A stretch of 64,000 nucleotides of DNA from Pseudomonas sp. SORT22 (GCF_018417635.1 NZ_CP071007.1:2108501-2172500); one strand, 5' to 3'; shown: positions 38,099-48,232, counted from the first letter of the stretch. Numbers and translations are program-made. The notes: generated by a model not told the origin, from the sequence alone.

Positions 38099-39583
38099 AT
38101 GAGTGCCAACGTTGATCTGAACAACCGTCCCGACTACGACCGGGTGCTGCAGGACATCGCCGATTACGTCCTCGGCTACAAGGTCGAGTCGCAGGAGGCG
38201 CTGGACACCGCGCGCAACTGCCTGATGGACACCCTGGGCTGCGGCCTGCTGGCCCTGCGCTTCCCGGAATGCACCAAGCACCTGGGGCCGCTGGTGGAGG
38301 GCACGGTGGTGCCGTTCGGTGCGCGGGTGCCAGGTACCCGCTACCGCCTGGACCCGGTCAAGGCCGCCTGGGACATCGGTTGCATCGTCCGTTGGCTCGA
38401 TTACAACGACACCTGGCTGGCTGCCGAATGGGGCCACCCCTCGGACAACCTCGGCGGTATCCTGGCCGTCGCCGATCACCTCTCGCAAAAACGCGTGGCC
38501 AATGGCGAAGCGCCGCTGAGCATGCGCGTAGTGCTTGAGGCGATGGTCATGGCTCATGAGATCCAGGGTGTGATTGCCCTGGAAAACTCCTTCAACCGCG
38601 TTGGCCTTGATCATGTGTTGCTGGTCAAGGTCGCCTCGACCGCGGTGTGCGCCAAGCTCATGGGCGCCAATCGCGAACAGCTGCTGGCGGCGTTGTCCCA
38701 CGCCTTTGTCGATGGGCAGGCGTTGCGTACTTATCGCCATGCGCCGAACGCCGGCTCGCGCAAGTCCTGGGCGGCGGGCGATGCCTCCAGCCGTGGCGTG
38801 CGCCTGGCCGATATCGCCCTGCGTGGCGAGATGGGTATCCCCGGGGTGCTGACGGCGCCGCAGTGGGGCTTTTATGACGTGCTGTTCAGCCACACCAACA
38901 AGGACCTGGCGCTCAAACCTGAAGGCAAACGTGCTTTCAGCCTGAGTCAGAAGTACGCAAGCTACGTGATGGAAAACGTGCTGTTCAAGATCAGCTTCCC
39001 GGCCGAATTCCATGCCCAGACTGCCTGCGAAGCGGCAGTCACCTTGCACCCGCAGGTGCGCAACCGCCTGCATGAAATCGAGCGTATCGTCATTACCACC
39101 CATGAGTCGGCGATCCGCATCATCTCCAAGGTTGGCACCCTGGCCAATGCCGCTGACCGTGATCACTGCATCCAGTACATGACCGCCGTGCCGCTGATTT
39201 TCGGCAACCTGGTGGCCGAGCAGTACGAAGATGATTTCCATGCTGCGCACCCGATCATTGACCGTCTGCGCGAGAAGATGGAGATCGTCGAAGAGCCGCG
39301 ATTCACCCGCGAGTACCTGGAGGCCGACAAGCGTTCGATCGCCAATGCTGTGCAGGTGTTCTTCAACGATGGTTCGAGTACCGAGCAGGTGGTGGTGGAG
39401 TACCCGATCGGCCATCGCCGGCGCCGGGCCGAGGGCATTCCGCTACTGGAAGAGAAGTTCAAGGCCAACCTGGCGACGCGGTTTACCGGGCAGCGTTCGG
39501 CGCAGATATTTGCCCTGTGCAAGGACCAGCAGGCGCTTGAAGCGACGGCAGTGCAGCGGTTTGTGGATTTGTTTGTGATCTGA
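38099..39583 (+). CDS. prpD: 2-methylcitrate dehydratase PrpD
   Basis: This 494-aa cofactor-free dehydratase of the MmgE/PrpD family has an N-terminal helical domain ([19 protein letters not shown]), [31 protein letters not shown] with the conserved active-site region, and [20 protein letters not shown]. It is the last gene of the operon. Having both AcnD/PrpF and PrpD gives redundant dehydration, common in pseudomonads. Confidence 0.94.
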   Translation: MSANVDLNNRPDYDRVLQDIADYVLGYKVESQEALDTARNCLMDTLGCGLLALRFPECTKHLGPLVEGTVVPFGARVPGTRYRLDPVKAAWDIGCIVRWLDYNDTWLAAEWGHPSDNLGGILAVADHLSQKRVANGEAPLSMRVVLEAMVMAHEIQGVIALENSFNRVGLDHVLLVKVASTAVCAKLMGANREQLLAALSHAFVDGQALRTYRHAPNAGSRKSWAAGDASSRGVRLADIALRGEMGIPGVLTAPQWGFYDVLFSHTNKDLALKPEGKRAFSLSQKYASYVMENVLFKISFPAEFHAQTACEAAVTLHPQVRNRLHEIERIVITTHESAIRIISKVGTLANAADRDHCIQYMTAVPLIFGNLVAEQYEDDFHAAHPIIDRLREKMEIVEEPRFTREYLEADKRSIANAVQVFFNDGSSTEQVVVEYPIGHRRRRAEGIPLLEEKFKANLATRFTGQRSAQIFALCKDQQALEATAVQRFVDLFVI

Positions 39584-39615
39584 GGGCCTCATCACGGGGC
39601 AAGCCCGCTCCTACA
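39584..39615. repeat. REP half element after prpD
   Basis: GGGCCTCATCACGGGGCAAGCCCGCTCCTAC is a diverged single REP copy ahead of the shared terminator. Confidence 0.7.
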
Positions 39616-39624
39616 AGGCTCAAT

Positions 39625-39655
39625 AAAAAACCCCGCCAATTGGCGGGGTTTTTTT
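39625..39655. terminator. Bidirectional terminator between prpD and acnB
   Basis: CCCCGCC-AATT-GGCGGGG (39631-39648) is flanked by A6 on the left and T8 on the right, so it terminates both convergent transcripts. Confidence 0.93.
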
Positions 39656-39669
39656 AACGCTAAGTCAGC

Positions 39670-42279
39670 TTAGGCTTGAACAACCGGGATCTTGGCGTTC
39701 GCAGCGGCTTCACGGAACTCGGCGATCTGGTCGAAGCTCAGGTAGCGGTAAACGTCGGCAGCCATGCTGTCGATGTTCTTCGCGTACTCCATGTACTCTT
39801 CGACGGTTGGCAGCTTGCCCAGGATCGAGGCAACAGCGGCCAGCTCGGCAGAGGCCAGGTAGACGTTGGCGCCATCACCCAGACGGTTCGGGAAGTTACG
39901 GGTCGAAGTCGACACTACGGTCGAGTTCGCCGCAACGCGTGCCTGGTTACCCATGCACAGCGAGCAGCCCGGCATTTCCATGCGCGCGCCAGCCTTGCCG
40001 TAGATGCCGTAGTAGCCTTCTTCGGTCAGCTGGTGAGCGTCCATCTTGGTGGGCGGCGACAGCCACAGACGGGTCGGGATCGAGCCTTTGACCTTGTCCA
40101 GCAGCTTGCCGGCAGCGCGGAAGTGACCGATGTTGGTCATGCACGAACCGATGAACACTTCGTCGATCTTCTCGCCCTGTACCGAGGACAGCAGACGGGC
40201 GTCGTCCGGGTCGTTCGGGGCGCAGAGTACAGGCTCTTTGACGTCGGCCAGGTCAATCTCGATGATCTCGGCGTATTCGGCGTCCTTGTCGGCAGCCAGC
40301 AGTTGCGGGTTGGCCAGCCAGGCTTCCATCGCTTGCGCGCGGCGTTCCATGGTGCGGGCATCGCCGTAGCCTTCGCTGATCATCCAGCGCAGCAGGGTGA
40401 TGTTCGACTTCAGGTACTCGGCAACGGCTTTTTCCGGCAGCTTGATGGTGCAACCGGCAGCCGAACGTTCGGCCGAGGCGTCGGACAGTTCGAACGCTTG
40501 CTCGACGGTCAGCTCGTCCAGGCCTTCGATTTCCAGGATGCGGCCGGAGAAGGCGTTGATCTTGCCTTTCTTCTCGACGGTCAGCAGGCCTTTCTGGATG
40601 CCATAGTAAGGGATGGCATGGACCAGGTCACGCAGGGTGATGCCTGGCTGCAGCTTGCCCTTGAAGCGCACCAGTACCGACTCCGGCATGTCCAGCGGCA
40701 TGACGCCGGTGGCCGCGGCGAAGGCGACCAGGCCGGAACCTGCAGGGAACGAGATGCCGATCGGGAAGCGGGTGTGCGAGTCACCACCGGTACCGACGGT
40801 GTCCGGCAGCAGCATGCGGTTCAGCCAGCTGTGGATGATGCCGTCGCCTGGACGCAGGGACACGCCGCCACGGGTGCGGATGAAATCCGGCAGGGTGTGG
40901 TGGGTGGTGACGTCGATCGGCTTTGGATAGGCCGCGGTGTGGCAGAACGACTGCATGACCAGGTCGGCGGAGAAGCCCAGGCACGCCAGGTCTTTCAGTT
41001 CGTCACGGGTCATCGGGCCAGTGGTGTCCTGGGAGCCGACGGTGGTCATCTTCGGTTCGCAGTAGGTGCCTGGACGCACGCCTTTGCCTTCCGGCAGGCC
41101 GCAGGCTTTACCGACCATCTTCTGTGCCAGGGTGTAGCCCTTGCCGGTGTCGACAGGTGCTTCAGGCAGCTTGAACAGGTCGGTTGGGCCCAGGCCCAGC
41201 TCGGCGCGGGCTTTCTCGGTCAGGCCACGGCCGACGATCAGCGGGATACGGCCGCCAGCGCGGACTTCGTCGAGCAGCACCGGGGTCTTCAGTTCGAAGG
41301 TGGTGATGACGTCTTCGGTGCCGTGCTTGCAGACTTTGCCAGCGTGCGGGTAAACGTCGATGACGTCGCCCATGTTCAGGTTCGACACGTCGAACTCGAT
41401 CGGCAGGGCGCCGGCGTCTTCCATGGTGTTGTAGAAGATCGGGGCGATTTTCGAACCGAAGCAGAAGCCGCCAGCGCGTTTGTTCGGTACGTACGGGATG
41501 TCGTCGCCGAAGAACCACAGCACCGAGTTGGTGGCGGATTTACGCGAGGAACCGGTACCGACCACGTCACCGACGTAGGCAACCGGGAAGCCTTTGGCTT
41601 TGACTTCTTCGATCTGCTTGAGCGGGCCGATGGCGCCTTGTTGCTCAGGCACGATGCCGTCACGGGCCATTTTCAGCATGGCCAGGGCGTGCAGCGGGAT
41701 GTCAGGGCGCGACCAGGCGTCCGGGGCAGGGGACAGGTCGTCGGTGTTGGTTTCGCCAGGGACCTTGAACACGGTCAGGCTGTACTTGTCAGCGATGGCT
41801 GGCTTGCTGGTGAACCACTCACCGGCGGCCCAGGATTCCAGCACGGCCTTGGCGTGGGCATTGCCCGCCTTGGCTTTTTCGGCGACGTCGTGGAAGGCAT
41901 CGAACATCAGCAGGGTGTGCTTGAGCTGTTCGGCGGCCACAGGGGCCAGTTCGGCGTTGTCCAGCAGCTCGACCATGGTGGCGATGTTGTAGCCGCCCTG
42001 CATGGTGCCCAGCAGCTCAACGGCGCGCTTCTTGTCGATCAGCGGCGAGGTGGCTTCGCCTTTGGCGATGGCGGAAAGGAAACCGGCCTTGACGTAGGCG
42101 GCTTCGTCCACTCCTGGTGGAACGCGATTGGTGATCAGGTCGACGAGGACTGCTTCTTCGCCAGCAGGGGGATTCTTCAGCAGCTCGACCAGGCCTGCGG
42201 TTTGTTCGGCGTTAAGCGGCTGGGGCACGATACCCTGGGCGGCACGCTCTTCGATGTGTTTGCGGTAGGCTTCAAGCAC
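39670..42279 (-). CDS. acnB: Bifunctional aconitate hydratase 2 / 2-methylisocitrate dehydratase AcnB
   Basis: This TCA-cycle aconitase can also hydrate 2-methyl-cis-aconitate, so it completes the methylcitrate pathway encoded alongside. Starting at the GTG at 42279 ([16 protein letters not shown]) gives 869 aa, the usual length, with GAGGG nine bases upstream; the frame continues to 42327 without similarity. The N-terminal HEAT-like domain is typical of AcnB. Motifs are [50 protein letters not shown] and [11 protein letters not shown], the last two with cluster ligands. Confidence 0.96.
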   Translation of the reverse strand: MLEAYRKHIEERAAQGIVPQPLNAEQTAGLVELLKNPPAGEEAVLVDLITNRVPPGVDEAAYVKAGFLSAIAKGEATSPLIDKKRAVELLGTMQGGYNIATMVELLDNAELAPVAAEQLKHTLLMFDAFHDVAEKAKAGNAHAKAVLESWAAGEWFTSKPAIADKYSLTVFKVPGETNTDDLSPAPDAWSRPDIPLHALAMLKMARDGIVPEQQGAIGPLKQIEEVKAKGFPVAYVGDVVGTGSSRKSATNSVLWFFGDDIPYVPNKRAGGFCFGSKIAPIFYNTMEDAGALPIEFDVSNLNMGDVIDVYPHAGKVCKHGTEDVITTFELKTPVLLDEVRAGGRIPLIVGRGLTEKARAELGLGPTDLFKLPEAPVDTGKGYTLAQKMVGKACGLPEGKGVRPGTYCEPKMTTVGSQDTTGPMTRDELKDLACLGFSADLVMQSFCHTAAYPKPIDVTTHHTLPDFIRTRGGVSLRPGDGIIHSWLNRMLLPDTVGTGGDSHTRFPIGISFPAGSGLVAFAAATGVMPLDMPESVLVRFKGKLQPGITLRDLVHAIPYYGIQKGLLTVEKKGKINAFSGRILEIEGLDELTVEQAFELSDASAERSAAGCTIKLPEKAVAEYLKSNITLLRWMISEGYGDARTMERRAQAMEAWLANPQLLAADKDAEYAEIIEIDLADVKEPVLCAPNDPDDARLLSSVQGEKIDEVFIGSCMTNIGHFRAAGKLLDKVKGSIPTRLWLSPPTKMDAHQLTEEGYYGIYGKAGARMEMPGCSLCMGNQARVAANSTVVSTSTRNFPNRLGDGANVYLASAELAAVASILGKLPTVEEYMEYAKNIDSMAADVYRYLSFDQIAEFREAAANAKIPVVQA

Positions 42280-42685
42280 AGTTATTACCCTCATCAGTGG
42301 TCCCAAATGGGTGTCCGGGACGCTCATCCAGAAATTCCGGCAGCCATGCGCAATACGGCTTCTTGGGCCGCGTAGCCAGGGTTGCAGGAAATCCTTACAG
42401 AAGCTGCTTTCAAAGTTTTACGCCTGTAGAACGGAGGCTGATGAGGGCTGGCGCGGGACATGCGCGAAGCGAATATCCCGGGCCAACGCCGTTCTACCGG
42501 ATGAACTGTGCTCGTGACGCTTTGAAAACAGCTTCTAACGGACATTGCTGCCTTAAAAAGGCCGGATGATTCTACGGTAAAAAGTCGATAAAGGTAAGGC
42601 GCGCTGGATGACTTTAGCGGGTGACCCTCGTTAGACAAAGGGCTAACATGGCAGCCTGTTCCACCGCCAAGCTGTCGGTTTTTTC
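42280..42685. other. Divergent regulatory region acnB / DUF1289 gene
   Basis: 406 bp with no convincing ORF. It holds a 138-bp imperfect inverted repeat (listed separately) and the leaders of both genes. The right part (42550-42640) is more AT-rich and probably includes the promoter of the plus-strand gene. Confidence 0.5.
42399..42536. repeat. 138-bp imperfect inverted repeat upstream of acnB
   Basis: AGAAGCTG-TTTCAAAG (42399-42415) pairs with 42520-42536 except for one position. Inside it GTAGAACGG (42426-42434) pairs with CCGTTCTAC (42489-42497), and TGGCGCGGGA-type sequence with TCCCGGGCCA nearer the tip. It could form a long transcribed hairpin in the acnB leader or be a remnant palindromic element. 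It is unlike the element at 16.8 kb in sequence. Confidence 0.55.
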
Positions 42686-43153
42686 ATGTCCAATCAGTCA
42701 ATTAAAACGCCTTGCGTCGGCCTCTGTTCCACGGTTTACGGGGACTTGGTGTGCCGTGGCTGCAAGCGTTTTCACCATGAAGTGATCAACTGGAACGGCT
42801 ACAACGAAGATGAGAAGCGTGCGGTGTGGCTGCGCCTGGAGCAATTGCTGGTGCAGGTCATGGTGGCCAAACTTGAAGTCTTTGATGCCACGCGCCTGCG
42901 CCAGCAACTGGAGCTGCGCAAGGTCCGCTTCGTAGCGCATCAGTCCGAATATTGCTGGGCTTATCAACTGATTGCCCGCGGCGCACGGGTGATCCGTGAG
43001 CTGGAGGCTTACGGCATGGTGCTGCTGCCGGAGTTTCGCGACTGGGAATTGCCCGAGCTGCGCGATGCCATTGATCGGGAATTCTTCCTGCTGTCTGAAG
43101 CGCATTACCAGCGCTATATCGCGCCAGGCTTTCTCAAGGATGCCTTGGGGTAG
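42686..43153 (+). CDS. DUF1289 domain protein
   Basis: The 155-aa soluble protein starts with the DUF1289 zinc-type pattern TPCVGLCSTVYGDLVCRGCKR (about 8-28; Cys at C-x3-C and C-x2-C), followed by EVINWNGYNEDEKRAVWLRL. The rest is helical and unassigned. Function is unknown; the cysteines suggest a small metal site. Confidence 0.82.
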   Translation: MSNQSIKTPCVGLCSTVYGDLVCRGCKRFHHEVINWNGYNEDEKRAVWLRLEQLLVQVMVAKLEVFDATRLRQQLELRKVRFVAHQSEYCWAYQLIARGARVIRELEAYGMVLLPEFRDWELPELRDAIDREFFLLSEAHYQRYIAPGFLKDALG

Positions 43154-43156
43154 GTG

Positions 43157-43203
43157 GTCAAGCCTGCTCCTGTAGGAGCGGGCTTGACCCGCGATGAGGC
43201 CCT
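43157..43203. repeat. REP element between convergent genes
   Basis: CCTGTAGGAGCGGGCTTGACCCGCGATGAGGCCCTC, a well-conserved copy, preceded by CAAGCCTGCTCC in inverse orientation. Confidence 0.8.
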
Positions 43204-44066
43204 CAGCCCCTGGCCAGTTCCGTCAGCTGCACCTTCACCTCCTCGGTCTTGAGCACCAGCACATCACACTCCAGCGCATCGAGCACCACTTCCGCGGTGT
43301 TGCCGATCAGCGCCCCGGAAATCCCGGTACGGGCCACGGTGCCAATCACCGTCACCGCCGCTTCGTACTTTTTCGCCGTATAGGGAATCAGCACATCCGC
43401 CGGCCCTTCGGCAACATGCAGGCGCTCATTGCTGATATCGAACTCGGCCTGGAACGCTGCGCATTCCTCGCGGTACTTGCGCTCGATGGTGTCTTTGAGC
43501 TGATACACCGGGTCTGCCGCTGACAGCATCGGCGACGGATGGGCGCTGATCACATGCAGCTCGCCCTTGGCCAGGCTTGCGATCGCGTAGCCATGGTCGA
43601 TGATGCTGGTGTGCAGCAGGCGATGGGCCTCGTCGTGGTTGCCGACGTCGACTGCGGCAAGAATCACCCCGCCGGTCCACGGGCGCTCGCTCTTGACCAT
43701 CAATACCGCGCACGGGCACTGGCGCAGCAGCTTCCAGTCGCTGGGGGTGAGCAGGGCGCGCTTGAGTGGGTTATCCGGGCGATGCTCCTTGATCACCAGC
43801 TCGCAGCCTTCGGCCTGCTGCACACTGACGATCGACTCGTGCAAGGTGTCGTGCCAGGCCTGCTCATGGGTTACGTTGTTGTAGCCGTCATCATGCAGCT
43901 GGCTGGCCAGCAGGCTGAGCAGGGCGCTGTGGTCGTGTTTCTTGTCGCACATCAGCAAGTGCAGGCGCGCGCCGGTGACCCCGGCGATCAGTTTGGCCCG
44001 GGTCAGCGCCCGGCTGTGAGCGTGATCGGGATCCAGTACCACCAGGATGCTGCGTACTTCTTGCAT
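43203..44066 (-). CDS. Tandem universal stress protein (two UspA domains)
   Basis: This 287-aa protein has two Usp modules. The N-terminal one (about 1-145: SILVVLDPDHAHSRALTRAK, then GCELVIKEHRP) is similar to UspE-like proteins, and the C-terminal one (about 150-285) ends AAVTVIGTVARTGISGALIGNTAEVVLDALECDVLVLK. The family helps in anaerobic or stress survival; a specific role cannot be read. It is a single-gene unit. Confidence 0.88.
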   Translation of the reverse strand: MQEVRSILVVLDPDHAHSRALTRAKLIAGVTGARLHLLMCDKKHDHSALLSLLASQLHDDGYNNVTHEQAWHDTLHESIVSVQQAEGCELVIKEHRPDNPLKRALLTPSDWKLLRQCPCAVLMVKSERPWTGGVILAAVDVGNHDEAHRLLHTSIIDHGYAIASLAKGELHVISAHPSPMLSAADPVYQLKDTIERKYREECAAFQAEFDISNERLHVAEGPADVLIPYTAKKYEAAVTVIGTVARTGISGALIGNTAEVVLDALECDVLVLKTEEVKVQLTELARG

Positions 44067-44224
44067 GAGCGTGAACTCCCTTCATAAATGGCGGCCAATG
44101 CCTGACTATAGTCGGCGCCAACTGCACCGGGCGTTGATATGTATCAAGCATAGTTCACTGGTGATCGGCGCTGCTGCCGGTATAATCGCCGGTCTTGCCG
44201 TTTGCCCTGCCTGTTTGTGAGCCT

Positions 44225-44830
44225 ATGTCCCTTATCCCTGAAATCGAAGCCTTCCTTGGTTGCCGTACCCCTGATGCCTGGGTCCAGGCGGCGCTCGCCG
44301 ACCAGGAAACCCTGCTGATCGATCACAAGAACTGCGAGTTCAAGGCTGCCAGCACCGCGCTGAGCCTGATGGCCAAGTACAACACGCACCTGGACCTGAT
44401 CAACATGATGTCGCGCCTGGCCCGCGAAGAGCTGGTGCACCATGAGCAGGTACTGCGCCTGATGAAGCGGCGCAAGATCGCCCTGCGGCCGTTGTCGGCC
44501 GGGCGCTATGCCTCGGGCCTGCGCCGGGTGGTGCGCACCCACGAGCCGGTGAAGCTGGTCGACACCCTGGTGGTCGGCGCCTTTATCGAGGCGCGCAGTT
44601 GCGAGCGCTTTGCCGCCCTGGTGCCGCACCTGGATGAAGAGCTGGGCAAGTTCTATCACGGCCTGCTCAACAGCGAAGCGCGGCATTATCAGGGTTACCT
44701 CAAGCTTGCCCATCAATACGGCGATGGCGCAGATATCGAGCGGGTGGTGGAGAAGGTCAGGGCGGTCGAGGCCGACCTGATCAGCAGCCCGGATGAAGAG
44801 TTCCGTTTTCATAGCGGCGTGCCGGTTTGA
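44225..44830 (+). CDS. miaE: tRNA 2-methylthio-N6-isopentenyladenosine hydroxylase MiaE
   Basis: It hydroxylates ms2i6A-37 in tRNAs. The 201-aa protein shows the diiron ferritin-like ligands: IDHKNCEFKAASTALSLM (Glu), REELVHHEQVL (E-x2-H), FIEARSCERF and NSEARHYQGYLKLA (E-x2-H). MSLIPEIEAFLG at 44225 is the family start; an in-frame TTG extension to 44195 is unlikely. Confidence 0.93.
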   Translation: MSLIPEIEAFLGCRTPDAWVQAALADQETLLIDHKNCEFKAASTALSLMAKYNTHLDLINMMSRLAREELVHHEQVLRLMKRRKIALRPLSAGRYASGLRRVVRTHEPVKLVDTLVVGAFIEARSCERFAALVPHLDEELGKFYHGLLNSEARHYQGYLKLAHQYGDGADIERVVEKVRAVEADLISSPDEEFRFHSGVPV

Positions 44831-44928
44831 TTATTCACTTCTTTTGAATGCCTGATCGCGGTGCGGCGACCCGACTTGCCCCGCGATTGCCTTCTATCGA
44901 CAAAATAATAAGCTAGCTAATTAATGCC

Positions 44929-44979
44929 TTGACGTTAGCTGCCTAAGCAGTAACATTATGTAACTTACTGCCTAAGCAG
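44929..44979 (+). promoter_or_regulatory. Promoter with two CTGCCTAAGCAG operators for the MarR-emrAB operon
   Basis: The 12-bp near-palindrome CTGCCTAAGCAG occurs at 44939-44950 and 44968-44979. A TTGACG (-35) at 44929-44934 and a CATTAT-like -10 at 44954-44959 flank the first copy. The second lies between the -10 and the start codon. This is the geometry of autorepression by the downstream MarR protein. Confidence 0.7.
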
Positions 44980-44985
44980 GTATCT

Positions 44986-45465
44986 GTGTCCATGCAGCAT
45001 TACACCCCGGAAAACTTCCAGAACTGCACCCTCGGCATGCTTCTGGGCCGCACCGCGCTGGTCAAGGACCGCATCATCGACAGCCACATGCAGCCTTACG
45101 GCGTGACTGCCGCGCAGTTCAAGGTGCTGATCATCGTCGCCCAATACGGCGTCGACACCCCGGCCGAGCTGTGCCGCTACCTGTCGGTGGACAGCGGCTC
45201 GATGACGCGCATGCTCGACCGTCTCGAACAGAAAGACCTGATCATCCGCCGCCGTTGCCCGGACGACCGTCGGCAGATTCGCCTGGGTCTGAGCGAAGAA
45301 GGCCAGAAGCTCGCCGACCTGCTGCCACAGATCGGCGCTGCGGCGATGAACGAGCTGGTCGGTGTGCTCGAGCCCAGTGAGCTGGCCACCCTCGAAGCGA
45401 TCCTGAGCAAGGTGCTGCTGGCCGCCGGCGACACCCTGACGGCCATGCGCCTGGGCGCCAAGTAA
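44986..45465 (+). CDS. MarR-family repressor (EmrR/MprA-like)
   Basis: The 159-aa regulator has the MarR fold: MQPYGVTAAQFKVLIIVAQYG, then the recognition part YLSVDSGSMTRMLDRLEQKDLI and the wing RRRCPDDRRQIRLGLSEEGQ. It should repress the efflux operon until a lipophilic compound binds. A GTG at 44986 has AGG five bases upstream; the ATG at 44992 (MQHYTPENF) is the alternative. It is followed after 39 bp by emrA. Confidence 0.9.
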   Translation: MSMQHYTPENFQNCTLGMLLGRTALVKDRIIDSHMQPYGVTAAQFKVLIIVAQYGVDTPAELCRYLSVDSGSMTRMLDRLEQKDLIIRRRCPDDRRQIRLGLSEEGQKLADLLPQIGAAAMNELVGVLEPSELATLEAILSKVLLAAGDTLTAMRLGAK

Positions 45466-45504
45466 GCGCCCATTTCACCCATTCACTCAGCCAAGGTATT
45501 AGCA

Positions 45505-46701
45505 ATGGCCACTACTTCTTCTGCGCACGACACCACGCAGGACCTCAACAACCAGCGCAAGCGCAAGACCTGGCTGTTGGCCCTGGCGTTGCTGATCGTC
45601 GTCGCCGGCGCTGGCGTCTGGGCCTGGCACGAGCTTTACGGGCGCTGGAGCGAAGAGACCGACGATGCCTATGTCAACGGCAACGTAGTGGAGATCACCC
45701 CGCTGGTCACCGGCACTGTGGTCAGCATCGGCGCGGACGATGGCGACCTGGTCCACGAAGGCCAGATGCTGCTCGAATTCGACCCCAGCGATGCCGAGGT
45801 CGGCCTGCAGGCCGCCGAGGCCAAGCTGGCGCGTGCGGTGCGCCAGGTGCGTGGCCTGTACAGCAACGTCGATGGCAAGAAGGCCCAGGTGGCTTCGCGC
45901 CAGGCCGAGCTGAAAAAAGCGCAGGAGAACTTCAACCGGCGACAAACCCTGGCCGCCGGTGGGGCGATCTCCAAAGAAGAGCTGTCCCATGCCCGCGACG
46001 ACCTGTCTTCGGCGCAAAGCGCCTTGAATGATGCAAAACAGCAGCTCAACACCACAGCGGCGCTGGTCGATGACACCGTAGTGTCGTCGCACCCCGAGGT
46101 GATGGCCGCGGCCGCCGAGCTGCGCCAGGCCTACCTCAACAACGCCCGCACCACCCTGGTGGCGCCGGTCACCGGCTACGTTGCCAAGCGCACCGTGCAG
46201 CTTGGCCAGCGCCTGCAACCGGGCACTGCGACCATGGCGGTGATCCCACTCGACCAGCTGTGGATCGACGCCAACTTCAAGGAAACCCAACTGCGCAACA
46301 TGCGCATTGGCCAGCCGGTCGACATCGTTGCCGACCTGTACGGCAGCGACGTCAAGTACAGCGGCACCATCGACAGCCTCGGCGCCGGCACTGGCAGCGC
46401 CTTTGCCCTGTTGCCGGCGCAGAACGCCACCGGCAACTGGATCAAGATCGTCCAGCGGGTGCCGGTGCGTATTCATATCAATGCCGAGCAACTGGCCAAA
46501 CATCCGCTGCGGATCGGCCTGTCGACCCAGGTCGAGGTCGATCTGCATGACCAGAGCGGCCCGGTGCTGGCCCAGCAGCCGCCGCAGAAGGCCTCGTTCG
46601 CCACCCAGGTGTACGACCGTCAACTGGTCGAGGCTGATCGCCTGATCACCAGGCTGATCCATGACAACAGTGCCGGTTCCAGCAAGACGGCGCAGCGATG
46701 A
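45505..46701 (+). CDS. emrA: Multidrug efflux membrane fusion protein (EmrA family)
   Basis: The 398-aa periplasmic adaptor links the inner-membrane pump to an outer-membrane channel. A single N-terminal membrane anchor (about 18-38, TWLLALALLIVVAGAGVWAW) is followed by the biotinyl-lipoyl motif DDAYVNGNVVEITPLVTGTV, a long coiled coil (about 90-200) and the HlyD-like barrel (RTTLVAPVTGYVAKRTVQLG). No outer-membrane component is encoded here. Confidence 0.93.
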   Translation: MATTSSAHDTTQDLNNQRKRKTWLLALALLIVVAGAGVWAWHELYGRWSEETDDAYVNGNVVEITPLVTGTVVSIGADDGDLVHEGQMLLEFDPSDAEVGLQAAEAKLARAVRQVRGLYSNVDGKKAQVASRQAELKKAQENFNRRQTLAAGGAISKEELSHARDDLSSAQSALNDAKQQLNTTAALVDDTVVSSHPEVMAAAAELRQAYLNNARTTLVAPVTGYVAKRTVQLGQRLQPGTATMAVIPLDQLWIDANFKETQLRNMRIGQPVDIVADLYGSDVKYSGTIDSLGAGTGSAFALLPAQNATGNWIKIVQRVPVRIHINAEQLAKHPLRIGLSTQVEVDLHDQSGPVLAQQPPQKASFATQVYDRQLVEADRLITRLIHDNSAGSSKTAQR

Positions 46702-48230
46702 GCGCCAATCAGGCTTCCTTTACCCCGCCAAGCCTGTTGCTGACCACCATCGGCCTGTCACTGGCGACCTTCATGCAGGTGCTCGACACCACCATCGCCA
46801 ACGTGGCATTGCCGACTATTTCCGGCAACCTCGGCGTCAGTTCGGAGCAGGGCACCTGGGTCATTACCTCGTTTGCGGTGAGCAACGCCATTGCCTTGCC
46901 GCTGACCGGCTGGCTGAGCCGGCGCTTCGGTGAGGTCAAGCTGTTCATCTGGGCCACGCTGCTGTTCGTGCTGGCTTCGTTTCTCTGCGGCATTGCCCAG
47001 TCGATGCCCGAGCTGGTCGGCTTTCGCGTGCTCCAGGGCATCGTTGCCGGGCCGCTGTATCCGATGACCCAGACCCTGCTGATCGCAGTCTATCCGCCGG
47101 CCAAGCGCGGCATGGCCCTGGCGTTATTGGCGATGGTCACGGTGGTGGCGCCGATTGCCGGGCCGATTCTCGGCGGCTGGATCACCGACAGCTACAGCTG
47201 GCCGTGGATCTTCTTCATCAACGTGCCGATCGGCCTGTTCGCCGCCGCCGTGGTGCGCCAGCAGATGCGCACGCGCCCGGTCAGCACCAGCCGCCAGCCG
47301 ATGGACTACATTGGCCTGCTGAGCCTGATCATCGGCGTCGGCGCCTTGCAGATCGTGCTCGACAAGGGCAATGACCTGGATTGGTTCGAGTCGAATTTCA
47401 TCGTCATCGGCAGCCTGATCTCGGTGGTGTTCCTGGCGGTGTTCATCATCTGGGAGCTGACCGACAAGCACCCGGTGGTCAACCTGCGGCTGTTTGTGCA
47501 CCGCAACTTTCGCATCGGCACCATCGTGCTGGTCGGCGGCTATGCCGGCTTCTTCGGCATCAATCTGATCCTGCCGCAGTGGCTGCAGACGCAGATGGGC
47601 TACACCGCCACCTGGGCAGGCCTGGCGGTGGCGCCGATCGGCCTGTTGCCGGTGCTGATGTCGCCGTTTGTCGGCAAGTACGCGCACAAGTTTGACCTGC
47701 GGGTGCTGGCGGGGCTGGCGTTCCTGGCGATTGGCACCAGTTGCTTCATGCGTGCCGGTTTCACCAACGAAGTCGACTTCCAGCACATCGCCCTGGTGCA
47801 ATTGTTCATGGGGATCGGCGTGGCGCTGTTCTTCATGCCGACCTTGAGCATCCTGCTCTCCGACCTGCCGCCGCACCAGATCGCCGACGGCTCGGGGCTG
47901 GCGACCTTCCTGCGGACCCTGGGCGGCAGTTTTGCCGCGTCGCTGACCACCTGGATCTGGATTCGCCGGGCAGACCAGCACCATGCCTACCTGAGCGAGA
48001 GCATCAGCAACTACGAGCCTGCGACCCGCGAGGCGTTGAACCAGCTGGGCGGGGCGAGCGGGCAGTCGTATGCGCAGCTGGAGCGGATGCTCAGCAGTCA
48101 GGCGTACATGATGTCGACGGTGGATTACTTCACCCTGATGGGCTGGATTTTCGCAGGCTTGATATTACTGGTGTGGCTGGCCAAGCCGCCGTTTGCGGCC
48201 AAGGCCGGGCCGGCGTCGGCGGGGCACTGA
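46698..48230 (+). CDS. emrB: MFS multidrug exporter, DHA2 family (EmrB)
   Basis: This 510-aa proton-coupled exporter has 14 predicted membrane segments. The N-terminal motif FMQVLDTTIANVALPTISGNLG is the family signature, and GPLYPMTQTLLIAVYPPAKRG and APIAGPILGGWI (motif C) follow. It overlaps emrA by ATGA, giving translational coupling. Substrates are probably hydrophobic toxic compounds. Confidence 0.93.
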   Translation: MSANQASFTPPSLLLTTIGLSLATFMQVLDTTIANVALPTISGNLGVSSEQGTWVITSFAVSNAIALPLTGWLSRRFGEVKLFIWATLLFVLASFLCGIAQSMPELVGFRVLQGIVAGPLYPMTQTLLIAVYPPAKRGMALALLAMVTVVAPIAGPILGGWITDSYSWPWIFFINVPIGLFAAAVVRQQMRTRPVSTSRQPMDYIGLLSLIIGVGALQIVLDKGNDLDWFESNFIVIGSLISVVFLAVFIIWELTDKHPVVNLRLFVHRNFRIGTIVLVGGYAGFFGINLILPQWLQTQMGYTATWAGLAVAPIGLLPVLMSPFVGKYAHKFDLRVLAGLAFLAIGTSCFMRAGFTNEVDFQHIALVQLFMGIGVALFFMPTLSILLSDLPPHQIADGSGLATFLRTLGGSFAASLTTWIWIRRADQHHAYLSESISNYEPATREALNQLGGASGQSYAQLERMLSSQAYMMSTVDYFTLMGWIFAGLILLVWLAKPPFAAKAGPASAGH

Positions 48231-48232
48231 TA

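Noticed and set aside
39676..42375. 899-codon plus-strand frame opposite acnB
   Set aside because: Antisense shadow; AcnB motifs and start on the minus strand are unambiguous.
42311..42517. 68-codon plus-strand ORF in the acnB upstream gap
   Set aside because: No ribosome-binding site and composition that follows the inverted repeat; Cys/Arg-rich product without family resemblance.
44855..44890. Possible further REP copy after miaE
   Set aside because: ATCGCGGTGCGGCGACCCGACTTGCCCCGCGAT is degenerate and shorter than the others, so it is mentioned only in the REP finding and not listed as a separate feature.
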